This document shows, one piece after another, positions 26,985-35,174 of a stretch of DNA of 64,000 bases. The position numbers and the translations under genes are program-made. Numbering within the stretch: position 1 is the stretch's first letter; each line of letters begins with the position of its first letter. Source of the DNA: [Flexibacter] sp. ATCC 35208 (GTDB taxonomy: Bacteria > Bacteroidota > Bacteroidia > Chitinophagales > Chitinophagaceae); the NCBI RefSeq assembly GCF_001975825.1, contig NZ_MTKN01000042.1, forward strand, positions 1-64,000, given 5' to 3'. The notes below the pieces were generated by a model. That model was not told the DNA's origin. It worked only from the letters and a program-made list of their open reading frames with translations, and did not search any database.

Positions 26985-28183
26985 TAATTTTATGGCTGTT
27001 GTCTTTGCAGGCATGGGCCGGGGTATTGACGGTGAAAGGGTCTATAAAAGAAACCTTGCAGCGGGCAGTGGCAGGTGATACTGTCGTAGTACCCGCAGGT
27101 GTTTACTACGAGAAAGGCCTGGTGATTGATAAAGCTATTTATCTGAAAGGGATCAACAAGCCGGTTCTGGATGGAGAGAATAAATATGAAGTGATATTGA
27201 TACTGTCCAGTCATGTGACGGTGGATGGATTTGTGATCAGGCATTCCGGTTTTTCTGACTGGAAAGATCTGGCAGGAATCAAACTGGGCAATGTGCGGCA
27301 TGTGACGATTCAAAACAATGTACTGGAAGAAACGTTCTTTGGCATTTACTGTCAGCAGTCTGATAGCTGCACCATACAAAATAATACATTGCGTTCCAAT
27401 GCCAGTCAGCGTATTCAATCCGGAAATGGTATTCATTGCTGGCACTGTGATGGCATGCAACTGATAGGGAATACGGTCACGCAGCACAGAGATGGTATCT
27501 ACTTTGAGTTTGTAACGAATTCACTGATCAAAGGGAATCATAGTTTTAAAAATGTGCGGTATGGTTTGCACTTTATGTTTTCGCACAATGACCACTATGA
27601 GGATAATATTTTTGATCACAACGAGGCGGGCGTATCTGTGATGTTTTCACATGGTGTGGATATGAAGCGGAATACATTCGCTGGCAATCAGGGTGGTGGT
27701 GCATATGGGATATTGCTGAAAGAGATTACAGACAGCAAAATGGAGAAGAGCCACTTTGAAGACAATACGGTTGGAATTTATATGGAAGGTACCACGAGAG
27801 TGCAGGTGATGGACAATGTGTTTAAGGCAAATGGCTGGGCTATGAAGGTGCAGGCAAGTTGTTCTGAGAACAAAGTCACCCGCAATAACTTTGTCGGCAA
27901 CACATTTGATGTAGCGACGAATGGCTCACTGGTACTGAATAATTTTGATAATAATTACTGGGACAAATATGAAGGGTATGATCTGAACAGAGATGGGAAA
28001 GGAGATGTGCCTTATCACCCGGTGAGTTTGTATGCAATGGTGGCAGATAAGAACCCGGCTGTGATGATGTTGTTTCACAGTTTCATGGTGAGTTTGCTGG
28101 ACCGGACGGAAAAAGTAATGCCGGGTATCACACCTGTGAACCTGGTAGATCGAGCACCGAGTATGAAACCCCTTTCATTATGA
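26963..28183 (+). CDS. nosD: Periplasmic copper-binding-type protein NosD
   Basis: 406 residues with a signal peptide (ISVIILWLLSLQAWA) and a right-handed beta-helix of pectate-lyase-like repeats (for example DGIYFEFVTNSLIKGNHS and GIYMEGTTRVQVMDN), the NosD/CASH architecture. NosD works with the NosF/NosY ABC transporter to mature the CuZ sulfide centre of NosZ. Its end overlaps the nosF start by four bases (ATGA). Confidence 0.93.
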   Translation: MERAISVIILWLLSLQAWAGVLTVKGSIKETLQRAVAGDTVVVPAGVYYEKGLVIDKAIYLKGINKPVLDGENKYEVILILSSHVTVDGFVIRHSGFSDWKDLAGIKLGNVRHVTIQNNVLEETFFGIYCQQSDSCTIQNNTLRSNASQRIQSGNGIHCWHCDGMQLIGNTVTQHRDGIYFEFVTNSLIKGNHSFKNVRYGLHFMFSHNDHYEDNIFDHNEAGVSVMFSHGVDMKRNTFAGNQGGGAYGILLKEITDSKMEKSHFEDNTVGIYMEGTTRVQVMDNVFKANGWAMKVQASCSENKVTRNNFVGNTFDVATNGSLVLNNFDNNYWDKYEGYDLNRDGKGDVPYHPVSLYAMVADKNPAVMMLFHSFMVSLLDRTEKVMPGITPVNLVDRAPSMKPLSL

Positions 28184-28887
28184 TTCGTTTTACAAATATA
28201 TACAAACGATTTGGCCGGCTACAGGCATTGGATAATATCAATCTCTTTTTTGAAGAAGGAAAAAGTATTGCTTTGATTGGACCAAATGGTAGTGGGAAGA
28301 CCACTTTGATCAAGGGTCTGTTGGGAATGGTGGTGCCTGATAAGGGGGATATCGCTTTTAAAGGAGTTTCCGTATTAGGTAGTTGCGAATACAGGGGCAA
28401 TATTGGTTATATGCCGCAGATAAGCAGTTATCCTGAGAATATGACTATTGCACAGGTGATGGAGATGATGAAGGATATCAGGCAGTATACAACGTTGGAT
28501 GAAGACCTGGTACATGCCTTTAAATTGCCACAGCTGGCCAATAAGCGCATGCGGACATTATCTGGTGGTACAAGGCAGAAGGTGAGTGCTTGTCTGGCGT
28601 TTTTATTCAATCCTGAAGTGTTGGTGCTGGATGAACCTACTGCGGGATTGGACCCGGTAGCATCAGGGATTTTGCAGGACAAGATCCTGCAGGAGACAAA
28701 GAATGGTAAGCTGGTGCTAATCACCTCACATATCTTGTCGGAACTGGATGATCTGGTAGATGAGGTGGCGTATCTGCAGGATGGTAAAGTACAGTTTCAT
28801 AAGCAGGTGGCAGAGTTGCAGGCGGAGACAGGGGAGCAAAAGTTAGTACGCGCAATAGCACGTGTCATGGAAAATGAAGGACTATAA
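28180..28887 (+). CDS. nosF: ABC transporter ATPase NosF
   Basis: 235 residues. Walker A is GPNGSGKTT, the signature is a variant LSGGTRQK, Walker B is VLVLDEPTAGLDP, and the switch His is in ITSHILSELDD. With NosY it powers the sulfur/copper maturation step of NosZ. The last residues (ARVMENEGL-stop) are the first copy of the 62-bp tandem repeat that separates it from nosY. In most operons nosF and nosY touch or overlap, so the 244-base gap here is unusual. Confidence 0.93.
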   Translation: MIRFTNIYKRFGRLQALDNINLFFEEGKSIALIGPNGSGKTTLIKGLLGMVVPDKGDIAFKGVSVLGSCEYRGNIGYMPQISSYPENMTIAQVMEMMKDIRQYTTLDEDLVHAFKLPQLANKRMRTLSGGTRQKVSACLAFLFNPEVLVLDEPTAGLDPVASGILQDKILQETKNGKLVLITSHILSELDDLVDEVAYLQDGKVQFHKQVAELQAETGEQKLVRAIARVMENEGL

Positions 28888-29131
28888 AAAAGGATAATAA
28901 GCACACAGTGTATGTAATAGCATGTGTCATGGGAAATGAAGGACTATAAAAAAGGGTAATAAGCACACAGTGCATGTAATAGCACGTATCATGGAAAATG
29001 GAGGACTATGAAAAAGGGTAATAAGCACACAGTGCATGTAATAGCATGTGTCATGGAAAAAGGAGGATTATGAAAAAAGATATTAAGTACACAGTACATG
29101 TGACAGCACGTATCATGGAAAATGGAGGACT
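28867..29131 (+). repeat. 62-bp tandem repeat at the nosF/nosY junction
   Basis: Copies begin at 28867, 28929, 28991, 29053 and 29115, exactly 62 bases apart. Each unit holds the end of nosF (encoding a version of MENGGL-stop), the ribosome site GGAGGA, and the start of nosY (ATGAAAAAG or a decayed ATA version). The last copy runs into the real nosY start at 29132. It looks like tandem duplication of the original overlapping stop/start junction. Confidence 0.92.
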
Positions 29132-29135
29132 ATGA
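29008..29135 (+). other. Two chained 21-codon mini-ORFs leading into nosY
   Basis: ORF 29008-29073 (MKKGNKHTVHVIACVMEKGGL) overlaps by ATGA the ORF 29070-29135 (MKKDIKYTVHVTARIMENGGL), whose stop in turn overlaps the nosY ATG at 29132. Each is preceded by GGAGGA. Each peptide is a nosY N-terminus joined to a nosF C-terminus. Whether they are translated is unknown; the arrangement would allow coupling to nosY. Confidence 0.6.
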
Positions 29136-29899
29136 AAAAGATTATTAAATACGTATTACTAGACATCTTACGTAACAGGATATTGGTAAGTTATACAGTA
29201 CTGCTATTGGTCGTGTCAATGTTATTACTCTGTCTCACAGACAACAGCACAAAAGCATTACTGAGCTTATTAAATATCGTGCTGATTGTATTACCACTGG
29301 TGAGTATTATTTTTTCAACGATCTATTATTATAATGCATCGGCGTTTATTGAGTTGCTGGTTTGTCAGCCGTTGCGAAGAACGAAGATATTATTAAGTGT
29401 CTATACCGGATTAGCATTGTCATTGCTGATTGCATTTGTAGTAGGGGTTGGTGTACCGTTAATGATCTTTGACGGGAGTATGACGGCGGTGTTGTTGATA
29501 TTGGTAGGCATGGCGCTGACAGTGATCTTTTCAGCGCTGGCCATTTTAGGATCTGTGATTATGCGTGACAAGGCGAGAGGCATTGGGGTAGCGATATTGG
29601 CGTGGTTTTATTTCTCCTTGTTGTATGATGGTTTGGTGCTGTTTCTCTTGTTTCAGTTCAGCGACTATCCGTTGGAGAAACCGGCAGTCGTGATGGGAGC
29701 ATTGAACCCGATAGATCTGGGTAGAATCATAGTTTTATTAAGATTGGATAGTTCTGCGATGATGGGGTATACAGGCGCGGTGTTTGCCTCATTTTTCGGA
29801 AGCGTGGGTGGTATGCTCACGGGTTTTACACTCTTGTTATTATGGATGGGGTGGCCGTTATGCTGCGCGCTGCGGCGATTTAATAGAAAAGACTTGTAA
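29132..29899 (+). CDS. nosY: ABC transporter permease NosY
   Basis: 255 residues with six hydrophobic segments (for example VSYTVLLLVVSMLLLCL and LLNIVLIVLPLVSIIFS), matching NosY permeases of the ABC-2 type. The start at 29132 is fixed by GGAGGACT just upstream and by the repeat structure. It partners NosF in the membrane to support NosZ maturation by NosD. A diiron repair protein gene follows 20 bases later. Confidence 0.92.
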   Translation: MKKIIKYVLLDILRNRILVSYTVLLLVVSMLLLCLTDNSTKALLSLLNIVLIVLPLVSIIFSTIYYYNASAFIELLVCQPLRRTKILLSVYTGLALSLLIAFVVGVGVPLMIFDGSMTAVLLILVGMALTVIFSALAILGSVIMRDKARGIGVAILAWFYFSLLYDGLVLFLLFQFSDYPLEKPAVVMGALNPIDLGRIIVLLRLDSSAMMGYTGAVFASFFGSVGGMLTGFTLLLLWMGWPLCCALRRFNRKDL

Positions 29900-29919
29900 T
29901 CAAATTTAACAATTTCAAC

Positions 29920-30615
29920 ATGGTAAGAAATAATGTAATCACAGTCGGAGAAATGGCTGGAAAGGACTATCGCATGGCTGATGTTTTCAGAGGTTTTGGT
30001 ATCGATTTTTGTTGTGGTGGGGGTCAGACCATTGCGCAGGCTGCAAAACAGGGTGGTATTACAGAAGAAGAGCTGTGGACAGCACTGGAAACGGCAGCGT
30101 TAAAGGCGAAACAGCCAGCGGGCGACTTCAGTGTATTAGCACCTCAGTTACTGGCAGAACACATTCTGAGTACACACCATAAATTTGTGAAAGAAGCATT
30201 GCCAGTGATCTGGGAGTTTACACAGAAGGTAGCAGGACATCATGGGGATACGCATCCAGAGCTGATTGATCTGAGAGCTGCTGTGCTGCGTGAAGCAGAA
30301 GATCTGCTGGATCATCTGGAAAAAGAAGAACAGATCCTGTTCCCGGCTATCAAACAAATGGCTGCTGGCGAAACAGGGCTGCCATATGTAAAAGGTGCGG
30401 TAGAAAGTATGATGAAAGAACACAGTTCATCAGGAGAATCACTGGAAGAATGGCGTAGGTTGACGAATAATTACCAGGTGCCGGAAGGTGCGTGCAATTC
30501 ATACAGATTCCTCTTTGAGAAATTGCAGGAGTTCGATACAGACTTAAGACAACATATTCATTTAGAGAATAACATTTTATTTCCCAAGGCTTTGGCAATG
30601 TTGCAGGAAGCTTAA
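29920..30615 (+). CDS. ric: Iron-sulfur cluster repair diiron protein (RIC/ScdA/YtfE)
   Basis: 231 residues. The N-terminal domain has the DFCCGGGQTI motif (ScdA_N), and the hemerythrin-like C-terminal domain supplies the diiron ligands (HILSTHHKFVKE, HHGDTHPEL, HLEKEEQILFPA, MMKEHSSSGE, HIHLENNILFP). RIC proteins repair Fe-S and di-iron centres after nitrosative or oxidative damage. Placement at the end of the nos operon fits exposure to NO during nitrogen-oxide respiration. Confidence 0.93.
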   Translation: MVRNNVITVGEMAGKDYRMADVFRGFGIDFCCGGGQTIAQAAKQGGITEEELWTALETAALKAKQPAGDFSVLAPQLLAEHILSTHHKFVKEALPVIWEFTQKVAGHHGDTHPELIDLRAAVLREAEDLLDHLEKEEQILFPAIKQMAAGETGLPYVKGAVESMMKEHSSSGESLEEWRRLTNNYQVPEGACNSYRFLFEKLQEFDTDLRQHIHLENNILFPKALAMLQEA

Positions 30616-31012
30616 ATGAGCGTTTTTTCGTTAAAGAGCTAATGAGCTAATGAGTGACCGGGGGCTTTCCAGCCTTCGGTTTTTAATTTACATCTTTACC
30701 ATTCATTTCAATCCCTTTATCCAGATTACCATCGTAGATATATACCCATTCCTTTCATTCCATGATCTGCAAAAAGTATCTTTTGGCAATATCTCTTCCA
30801 AAGAAAGGGTGCCTTACCTCCGGGTTCTGTTTCATGAGAACCTTTGGCTGTTAGTAACATGATCGGAATATGCCTCTTAAGTGCTTTAGTTTTTAAAGGT
30901 TCATTGATGTATGTATTCATAATACGTGGTGGTAAATTATGGGCATAAAGTAAGCCCATATAGGCAGAATAGTCTATAAAATGTAAGAGAAAATGGTGAA
31001 AAATTGTAGACT
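30616..31012. other. Intergenic region with a possible decayed ORF
   Basis: Nearly 400 bases between convergent ric and plsC. The minus strand at about 30726-30959 has an open stretch with KRHIPIMLLTAK, which faintly recalls the beta-4 region of response-regulator receiver domains, and a different frame with FFGRDIAKRYFLQI. No intact domain, start or terminator is evident, so I treat it as degraded or non-coding. Confidence 0.25.
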
Positions 31013-31753
31013 TTAGCGTTGATTTTCAATACTTTTCCTAACAGCGTCTTCTGCTTCCTGCAAAACTACCTCTGCAGAGCGACCTGCAGGTTCGATAGGA
31101 GTGAGTACGGACCAACTCATTTTTTCGAAGGTGCCCAATGGGAAATTTCCATACCTGAAAAACTTCCAGCTACCATTAATGGCGACAGGAACGATAAGTG
31201 CCTGAGGAACTTTTTTAAGCAGGATGCTGACGCCCCCGGTCATGAAAGGCTTCATTTCTCCTTTCCGGCTACGGGTACCTTCGGGGAAGATAACGGCAGA
31301 CCAGTTCTTTTCCTGCATACGGGTACCTAGCTTGAGCAGTTCACCCATAGATTGCTTTTTGTCTTTGCGGTCGATGTTGGCCGCACCACCATATTTAAGG
31401 TTAAAACTGATGCTTGGGATGCCACTGGCCAGTTCAATTTTGGAAACGAACTTGGCGTGGTACTTCCGGAGGTGCCAGATCAGTGGTGGAATATCGTACA
31501 TGCTCTGGTGGTTCGCCACGAAAATAATAGGACGGTCGGTGGGCAAGGTCTGGTGATTGACAAAGCGGGCACGACAGCCCAGGATCAGATAGGTACTGGA
31601 TAGCAATCCGTTCAGAATATCAACAGAGGTCTTATGGGCTTTGTAGCCTCCTAATTTGAGACAGAGCCACTGGATGGGGTGGAAAATCAGCAGAAATCCA
31701 CCAAAGAATAAATAATGGATGGGGGATAAGATATATCCGGGCAGTTTCTTCAT
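31013..31753 (-). CDS. plsC: 1-acyl-sn-glycerol-3-phosphate acyltransferase
   Basis: 246 residues. The acyltransferase motif I (NHQSMYD, HxxxxD) and motif III (FPEGTRSRKG) are intact, and a hydrophobic N-terminal segment (YLFFGGFLLIFHPIQWL) anchors it to the membrane. It adds the second acyl chain in phospholipid synthesis (lysophosphatidic acid to phosphatidic acid). The gene stands alone. Confidence 0.9.
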   Translation of the reverse strand: MKKLPGYILSPIHYLFFGGFLLIFHPIQWLCLKLGGYKAHKTSVDILNGLLSSTYLILGCRARFVNHQTLPTDRPIIFVANHQSMYDIPPLIWHLRKYHAKFVSKIELASGIPSISFNLKYGGAANIDRKDKKQSMGELLKLGTRMQEKNWSAVIFPEGTRSRKGEMKPFMTGGVSILLKKVPQALIVPVAINGSWKFFRYGNFPLGTFEKMSWSVLTPIEPAGRSAEVVLQEAEDAVRKSIENQR

Positions 31754-32014
31754 TATATCAATACTTTTTTCAATAATCCGGGGACAAATTTAGGGAGAAT
31801 AAGGCTAATTGCGTCTGATAATGATCAGAGATGCATTTAGATTTTTATATGTTTACCTATATTACCTATGCTTACCCAGTAAGAATTGGAAGGCAATGTA
31901 CAATATGCAGCGTACTTTAACAAGGATAGCAAAATTCATGCTATGCTCCGCTCGATTTAAAAGGAATAAATGAAGCGGGTATCCAAAAGATCTTATGGGC
32001 GGGCGAAAGTTTTT

Positions 32015-32554
32015 TTATACCTCTATAAATGTAGGTGTATGTTTTGTATGTTGGAGGAAGTCATTGAGTATCCATTCCCTGCTTATTTTCATATAGCCTT
32101 TGGGTGTACCATCGCTGCAACCGTACCATTCTTCATTGAGTACGTCTTTGTCTATCAGTACCTGTACCTTATTTTCCTTGTCCAGCAGGGTACCGAAAAT
32201 GGTGGCGCCGCCTACCGGTGTGCCTAAGAGATTGTTCAATAATTCTACAGAAGCAAATGATACGCGGGGAATACCTACGGCGCTGCTGAAATCTTTGGTC
32301 ACGAAAGGCTTGTCTGCTGTTGTGACAAAAAGATAGAAGTTCGTTTGCTGGCGGTTGCAGAGGAAGAGTGTCTTTACAATCTGCACATTGAGTTTTTCAT
32401 TGATCAGTATACAGTCTTCCATGGTGATGGCTTCGTCTGTATCAACGCGTTCAAAAGGTACCTGCAGGTGTTGTAAGGTAGTATACACCAGTTCCTGTAG
32501 GGGTGTTTTGAATGCGGCCGGTGGGGCGGTTTGTATTTCGCTGATATAGAACAT
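32015..32554 (-). CDS. YbaK/ProX-type aminoacyl-tRNA deacylase
   Basis: 179 residues. The YbaK/prolyl-tRNA editing fold is indicated by FERVDTDEAITMEDC, the lysine region IVKTLFLCNRQQ, FVTTADKPFVTK, VGIPRVSFASVELLNNLLG and the GTPVGGATIFG loop (a variant of the usual TPFG motif). Stand-alone proteins of this family hydrolyse Ala-tRNAPro or Cys-tRNAPro to protect translation accuracy. The exact substrate is uncertain. Single-gene unit. Confidence 0.8.
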   Translation of the reverse strand: MFYISEIQTAPPAAFKTPLQELVYTTLQHLQVPFERVDTDEAITMEDCILINEKLNVQIVKTLFLCNRQQTNFYLFVTTADKPFVTKDFSSAVGIPRVSFASVELLNNLLGTPVGGATIFGTLLDKENKVQVLIDKDVLNEEWYGCSDGTPKGYMKISREWILNDFLQHTKHTPTFIEV

Positions 32555-32583
32555 TGATGACTTTTTTTAATAAAGATAACCGA

Positions 32584-32738
32584 TTATTTTAGTGCATTTG
32601 CAGGTATCGGGGAAGCCTGTTGGAAGCAAAGAAATTTCATCAGTTCAGTCTCTTCGGGGGTGAGTTTCCACAGTACATCGTTCACCTGGGTCATAAGGAT
32701 AAATTTGAGTCGAATATGTGAGTTTTTATGACTACCAG
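32584..32738 (-). pseudogene. Small ORF or gene-end remnant
   Basis: The minus strand is open from about 32738 to a TAA at 32584-32586, with an ATG at 32694 giving 36 residues (MTQVNDVLWKLTPEET, ending IPANALK). The composition looks protein-like (IRLKFIL precedes the Met in frame), suggesting the 3' end of a lost gene, but I do not recognise it. Confidence 0.3.
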
Positions 32739-32840
32739 CTTAAACAGGTATTGGTTTTCCTCTCAACTAAAAAAAATATCCTACACCTGCAACTTTTCCC
32801 GCAACCAGTCGTCTCATAATAGAAACTCAATATTACCACT

Positions 32841-34298
32841 ATGATACGCTTTAGAATGTTCCTATGCCTGGCCATGTTAACCGTGTTGACCATGCAAACA
32901 GGCTATAGTCAGCAATGCAATTGTTTGTCAAATCTGGAATGGGTGAAAAAGACTTTTGAGGAAAATGATGCAGGGTACAAATACATTTTAAACAAAAAAG
33001 GAGAGGTGGCTTATGCCACCCACAATGAAAAATTCTTTAAACAGGCGAGAGAAATTACCAGCAAAGACAGCTGTTCGTTCATGCTGTACCAATGGCTCCG
33101 CTTTTTCAGAAAAGGACATATTGGTATTGAATCGATTGCGTCTTCCGGCAACAATGCGCAGATAGACACTGCCGCCATTATCCGTCAATACAGGAACTCA
33201 GATTCGCTGGTAGTAGCACTACCTGCTTTTGAAAAGTACCTGCAAAACAAGAAGAACCAGGACTACGAAGGTATCTGGACAAAGCCCGGATTGAAGGTCG
33301 GGATTAAGAAAGTAGGTAATGAATATTTGGGTTTTGTGATTGAAGCGGATGGCGTATACTGGCGAAAAGGACAGATCAAAATGCGGATTAATCCGGAAGG
33401 AAGTACCTGGTATAATAAGGACCACTCGATCACAAAAGATACCATGGTAAGAATGGTAGGCAACAACCATTTTGAGATCCCGGGTTTGACTTTGACGAGG
33501 ATCAGTCCTGTACTGCCAGATACTAAAGAAGAAGCGATGGCCTATAAACTCCTCAATGCACAAAAACCATTTGTAGAAGAACTGAATAGTAATACACTGA
33601 TATTAAGAATACCCTCTTTTAATATCTCCGAAAAGCATGCTATTGACAGTGTGATCGCGGCAAACCGGGAGCGTATATTGCATATAGAAAACCTCATTAT
33701 TGACATTAGATACAATGGCGGTGGTAGCGATAATAGCTGGGCCCAGATCATACCACTTATTTATACCAATCCTATCCGGGAAGTCGGTTTGCAGTTCCTC
33801 TCTACACCTTTGAATAACAACAGAATATTGTCATTATCCACCAGTCCAGAGTTTGCCGGCTTTGATGAAAAGGTGAAACAATGGGCGAAGAGATCATATG
33901 ACACGCTTCAAAAGCATGTAGGCGAGTTTGTAAACCTTGATTCAACAATAGTCAGCATTACGAAATTCGATACTGTATACCCTTATCCAAAGCATGTAGG
34001 CATTATCATAAACAATGAGAATGGCAGTTCTGCAGAACAATTCCTGATGGACGCCAGGCAAAGCCGGAAAGTGAAGTTGTATGGTACCAGCACTTTCGGC
34101 TCACTGGATATGTCGAATGTAAATGTCGTAAATAACCCCTGCAATGAATTCAAACTGTGGTATAGTATGTCAAAAAGCTACCGGATACCCGATATGGTGA
34201 TTGACGATATCGGGTTGCAGCCTGACTTTTTTATTGATAGTTCTATTCCTTGGTATATGTGGGTGGATTATACGAGTGAGATATCTGATCCATTTTAA
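32841..34298 (+). CDS. Secreted S41-family peptidase
   Basis: 485 residues with a signal peptide (MLTVLTMQTGYSQ). The C-terminal half has the tail-specific protease layout: LIIDIRYNGGGSDNSW (substrate-binding strand) and NENGSSAEQFLMDAR, where the Ser of GSSAEQ is the probable nucleophile, then GTSTFGSLDMSN. There is no obvious PDZ domain; the N-terminal 200 residues are a family-specific region. It is probably periplasmic or outer-membrane-associated. Its last 56 bases overlap the convergent 34243-34839 gene. Confidence 0.85.
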   Translation: MIRFRMFLCLAMLTVLTMQTGYSQQCNCLSNLEWVKKTFEENDAGYKYILNKKGEVAYATHNEKFFKQAREITSKDSCSFMLYQWLRFFRKGHIGIESIASSGNNAQIDTAAIIRQYRNSDSLVVALPAFEKYLQNKKNQDYEGIWTKPGLKVGIKKVGNEYLGFVIEADGVYWRKGQIKMRINPEGSTWYNKDHSITKDTMVRMVGNNHFEIPGLTLTRISPVLPDTKEEAMAYKLLNAQKPFVEELNSNTLILRIPSFNISEKHAIDSVIAANRERILHIENLIIDIRYNGGGSDNSWAQIIPLIYTNPIREVGLQFLSTPLNNNRILSLSTSPEFAGFDEKVKQWAKRSYDTLQKHVGEFVNLDSTIVSITKFDTVYPYPKHVGIIINNENGSSAEQFLMDARQSRKVKLYGTSTFGSLDMSNVNVVNNPCNEFKLWYSMSKSYRIPDMVIDDIGLQPDFFIDSSIPWYMWVDYTSEISDPF

Positions 34299-34839
34299 CA
34301 ATATCCTCGGCTAACTGAAACATCACTTTACAACTTTCATAGTTAAAAGGATACACCCCATAGATCAGGCATTTATGATCCTTTACCTCTACATTCAGGT
34401 CCTGAACACTCATGATCTTATTAAAAAACTCAATACCGATCGTTTGTTCTATCGTACCTGCGTCAGCAGCTTCAAGTATGTATTTGTGATTAAATGCCGG
34501 TACTGCCTTTACCTTGACAGAATTGGGGAGGTATAAATTGAGGAATTTATCATTTTCTGTGTTGGCTGTGATCTTAAACTCAGGCAGTACGTGCATCAGG
34601 TCTATGCAGACACCTGCATACCTGGATTTATCCTTTATGGCCGTGTTCCGATATTTTACAAAACTTACTTGTTGTAAAGAATTAGCGAGTTTCCAGGCGT
34701 AAGTAATTTTGAAATTATCACCGTTGCGGAAAGAAGAGAAATGACCGAGATTGATTTCCTTCGATGACTCTTTCGTCATTGGGTAATCTTTCTTTAATTC
34801 GGCGAGTATTTCTTTTTCCAGCTTTGCTTCTTCAGCCAT
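34243..34839 (-). CDS. Unrecognised cytosolic protein
   Basis: 198 residues with a Lys/Glu-rich N-terminus (MAEEAKLEKEILAELKKDYP), no signal peptide and no membrane segment. I recognise no domain. The 56-base tail-to-tail overlap with the S41 peptidase gene is notable but the coding character holds to the end (YPFNYESCKVMFQLAEDIV). Confidence 0.6.
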   Translation of the reverse strand: MAEEAKLEKEILAELKKDYPMTKESSKEINLGHFSSFRNGDNFKITYAWKLANSLQQVSFVKYRNTAIKDKSRYAGVCIDLMHVLPEFKITANTENDKFLNLYLPNSVKVKAVPAFNHKYILEAADAGTIEQTIGIEFFNKIMSVQDLNVEVKDHKCLIYGVYPFNYESCKVMFQLAEDIVKMDQISHSYNPPTYTKE

Positions 34840-35174
34840 GTTGAGTTTTTAGTTGTTTAACCAGGTCAAATGCATAGGTAAATGGAACTTTCTAATCTTT
34901 CGATCTATATAGATGCTGAAGAATTGAAATATGGTTTCCAGATAATGTTGTTGTCTGCACCTGCATTTTCATAGTATAGATTCAGTTACAAATATAATAA
35001 CTCTTACAGATTAGTGCAATTGGGGAGGTGTTTTTATTGATAATCAATAATTTATGTTGATAAAGGCCGCTTTTTAAGGACTGAGCGCTGATACTTACTG
35101 CTAATAATTCTGTATTATTTAATTGGCTGGGGAGTATATTTTTATAGGAAACCCAAACCTATAAAGCCTCATTT
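34840..35174. other. Divergent intergenic region
   Basis: 335 AT-rich bases between two divergent genes. A possible -7 element lies near 35140 (TATTTTTATAGG), but I could not find a convincing -33 partner. No RNA, repeat or ORF is evident. Confidence 0.35.
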
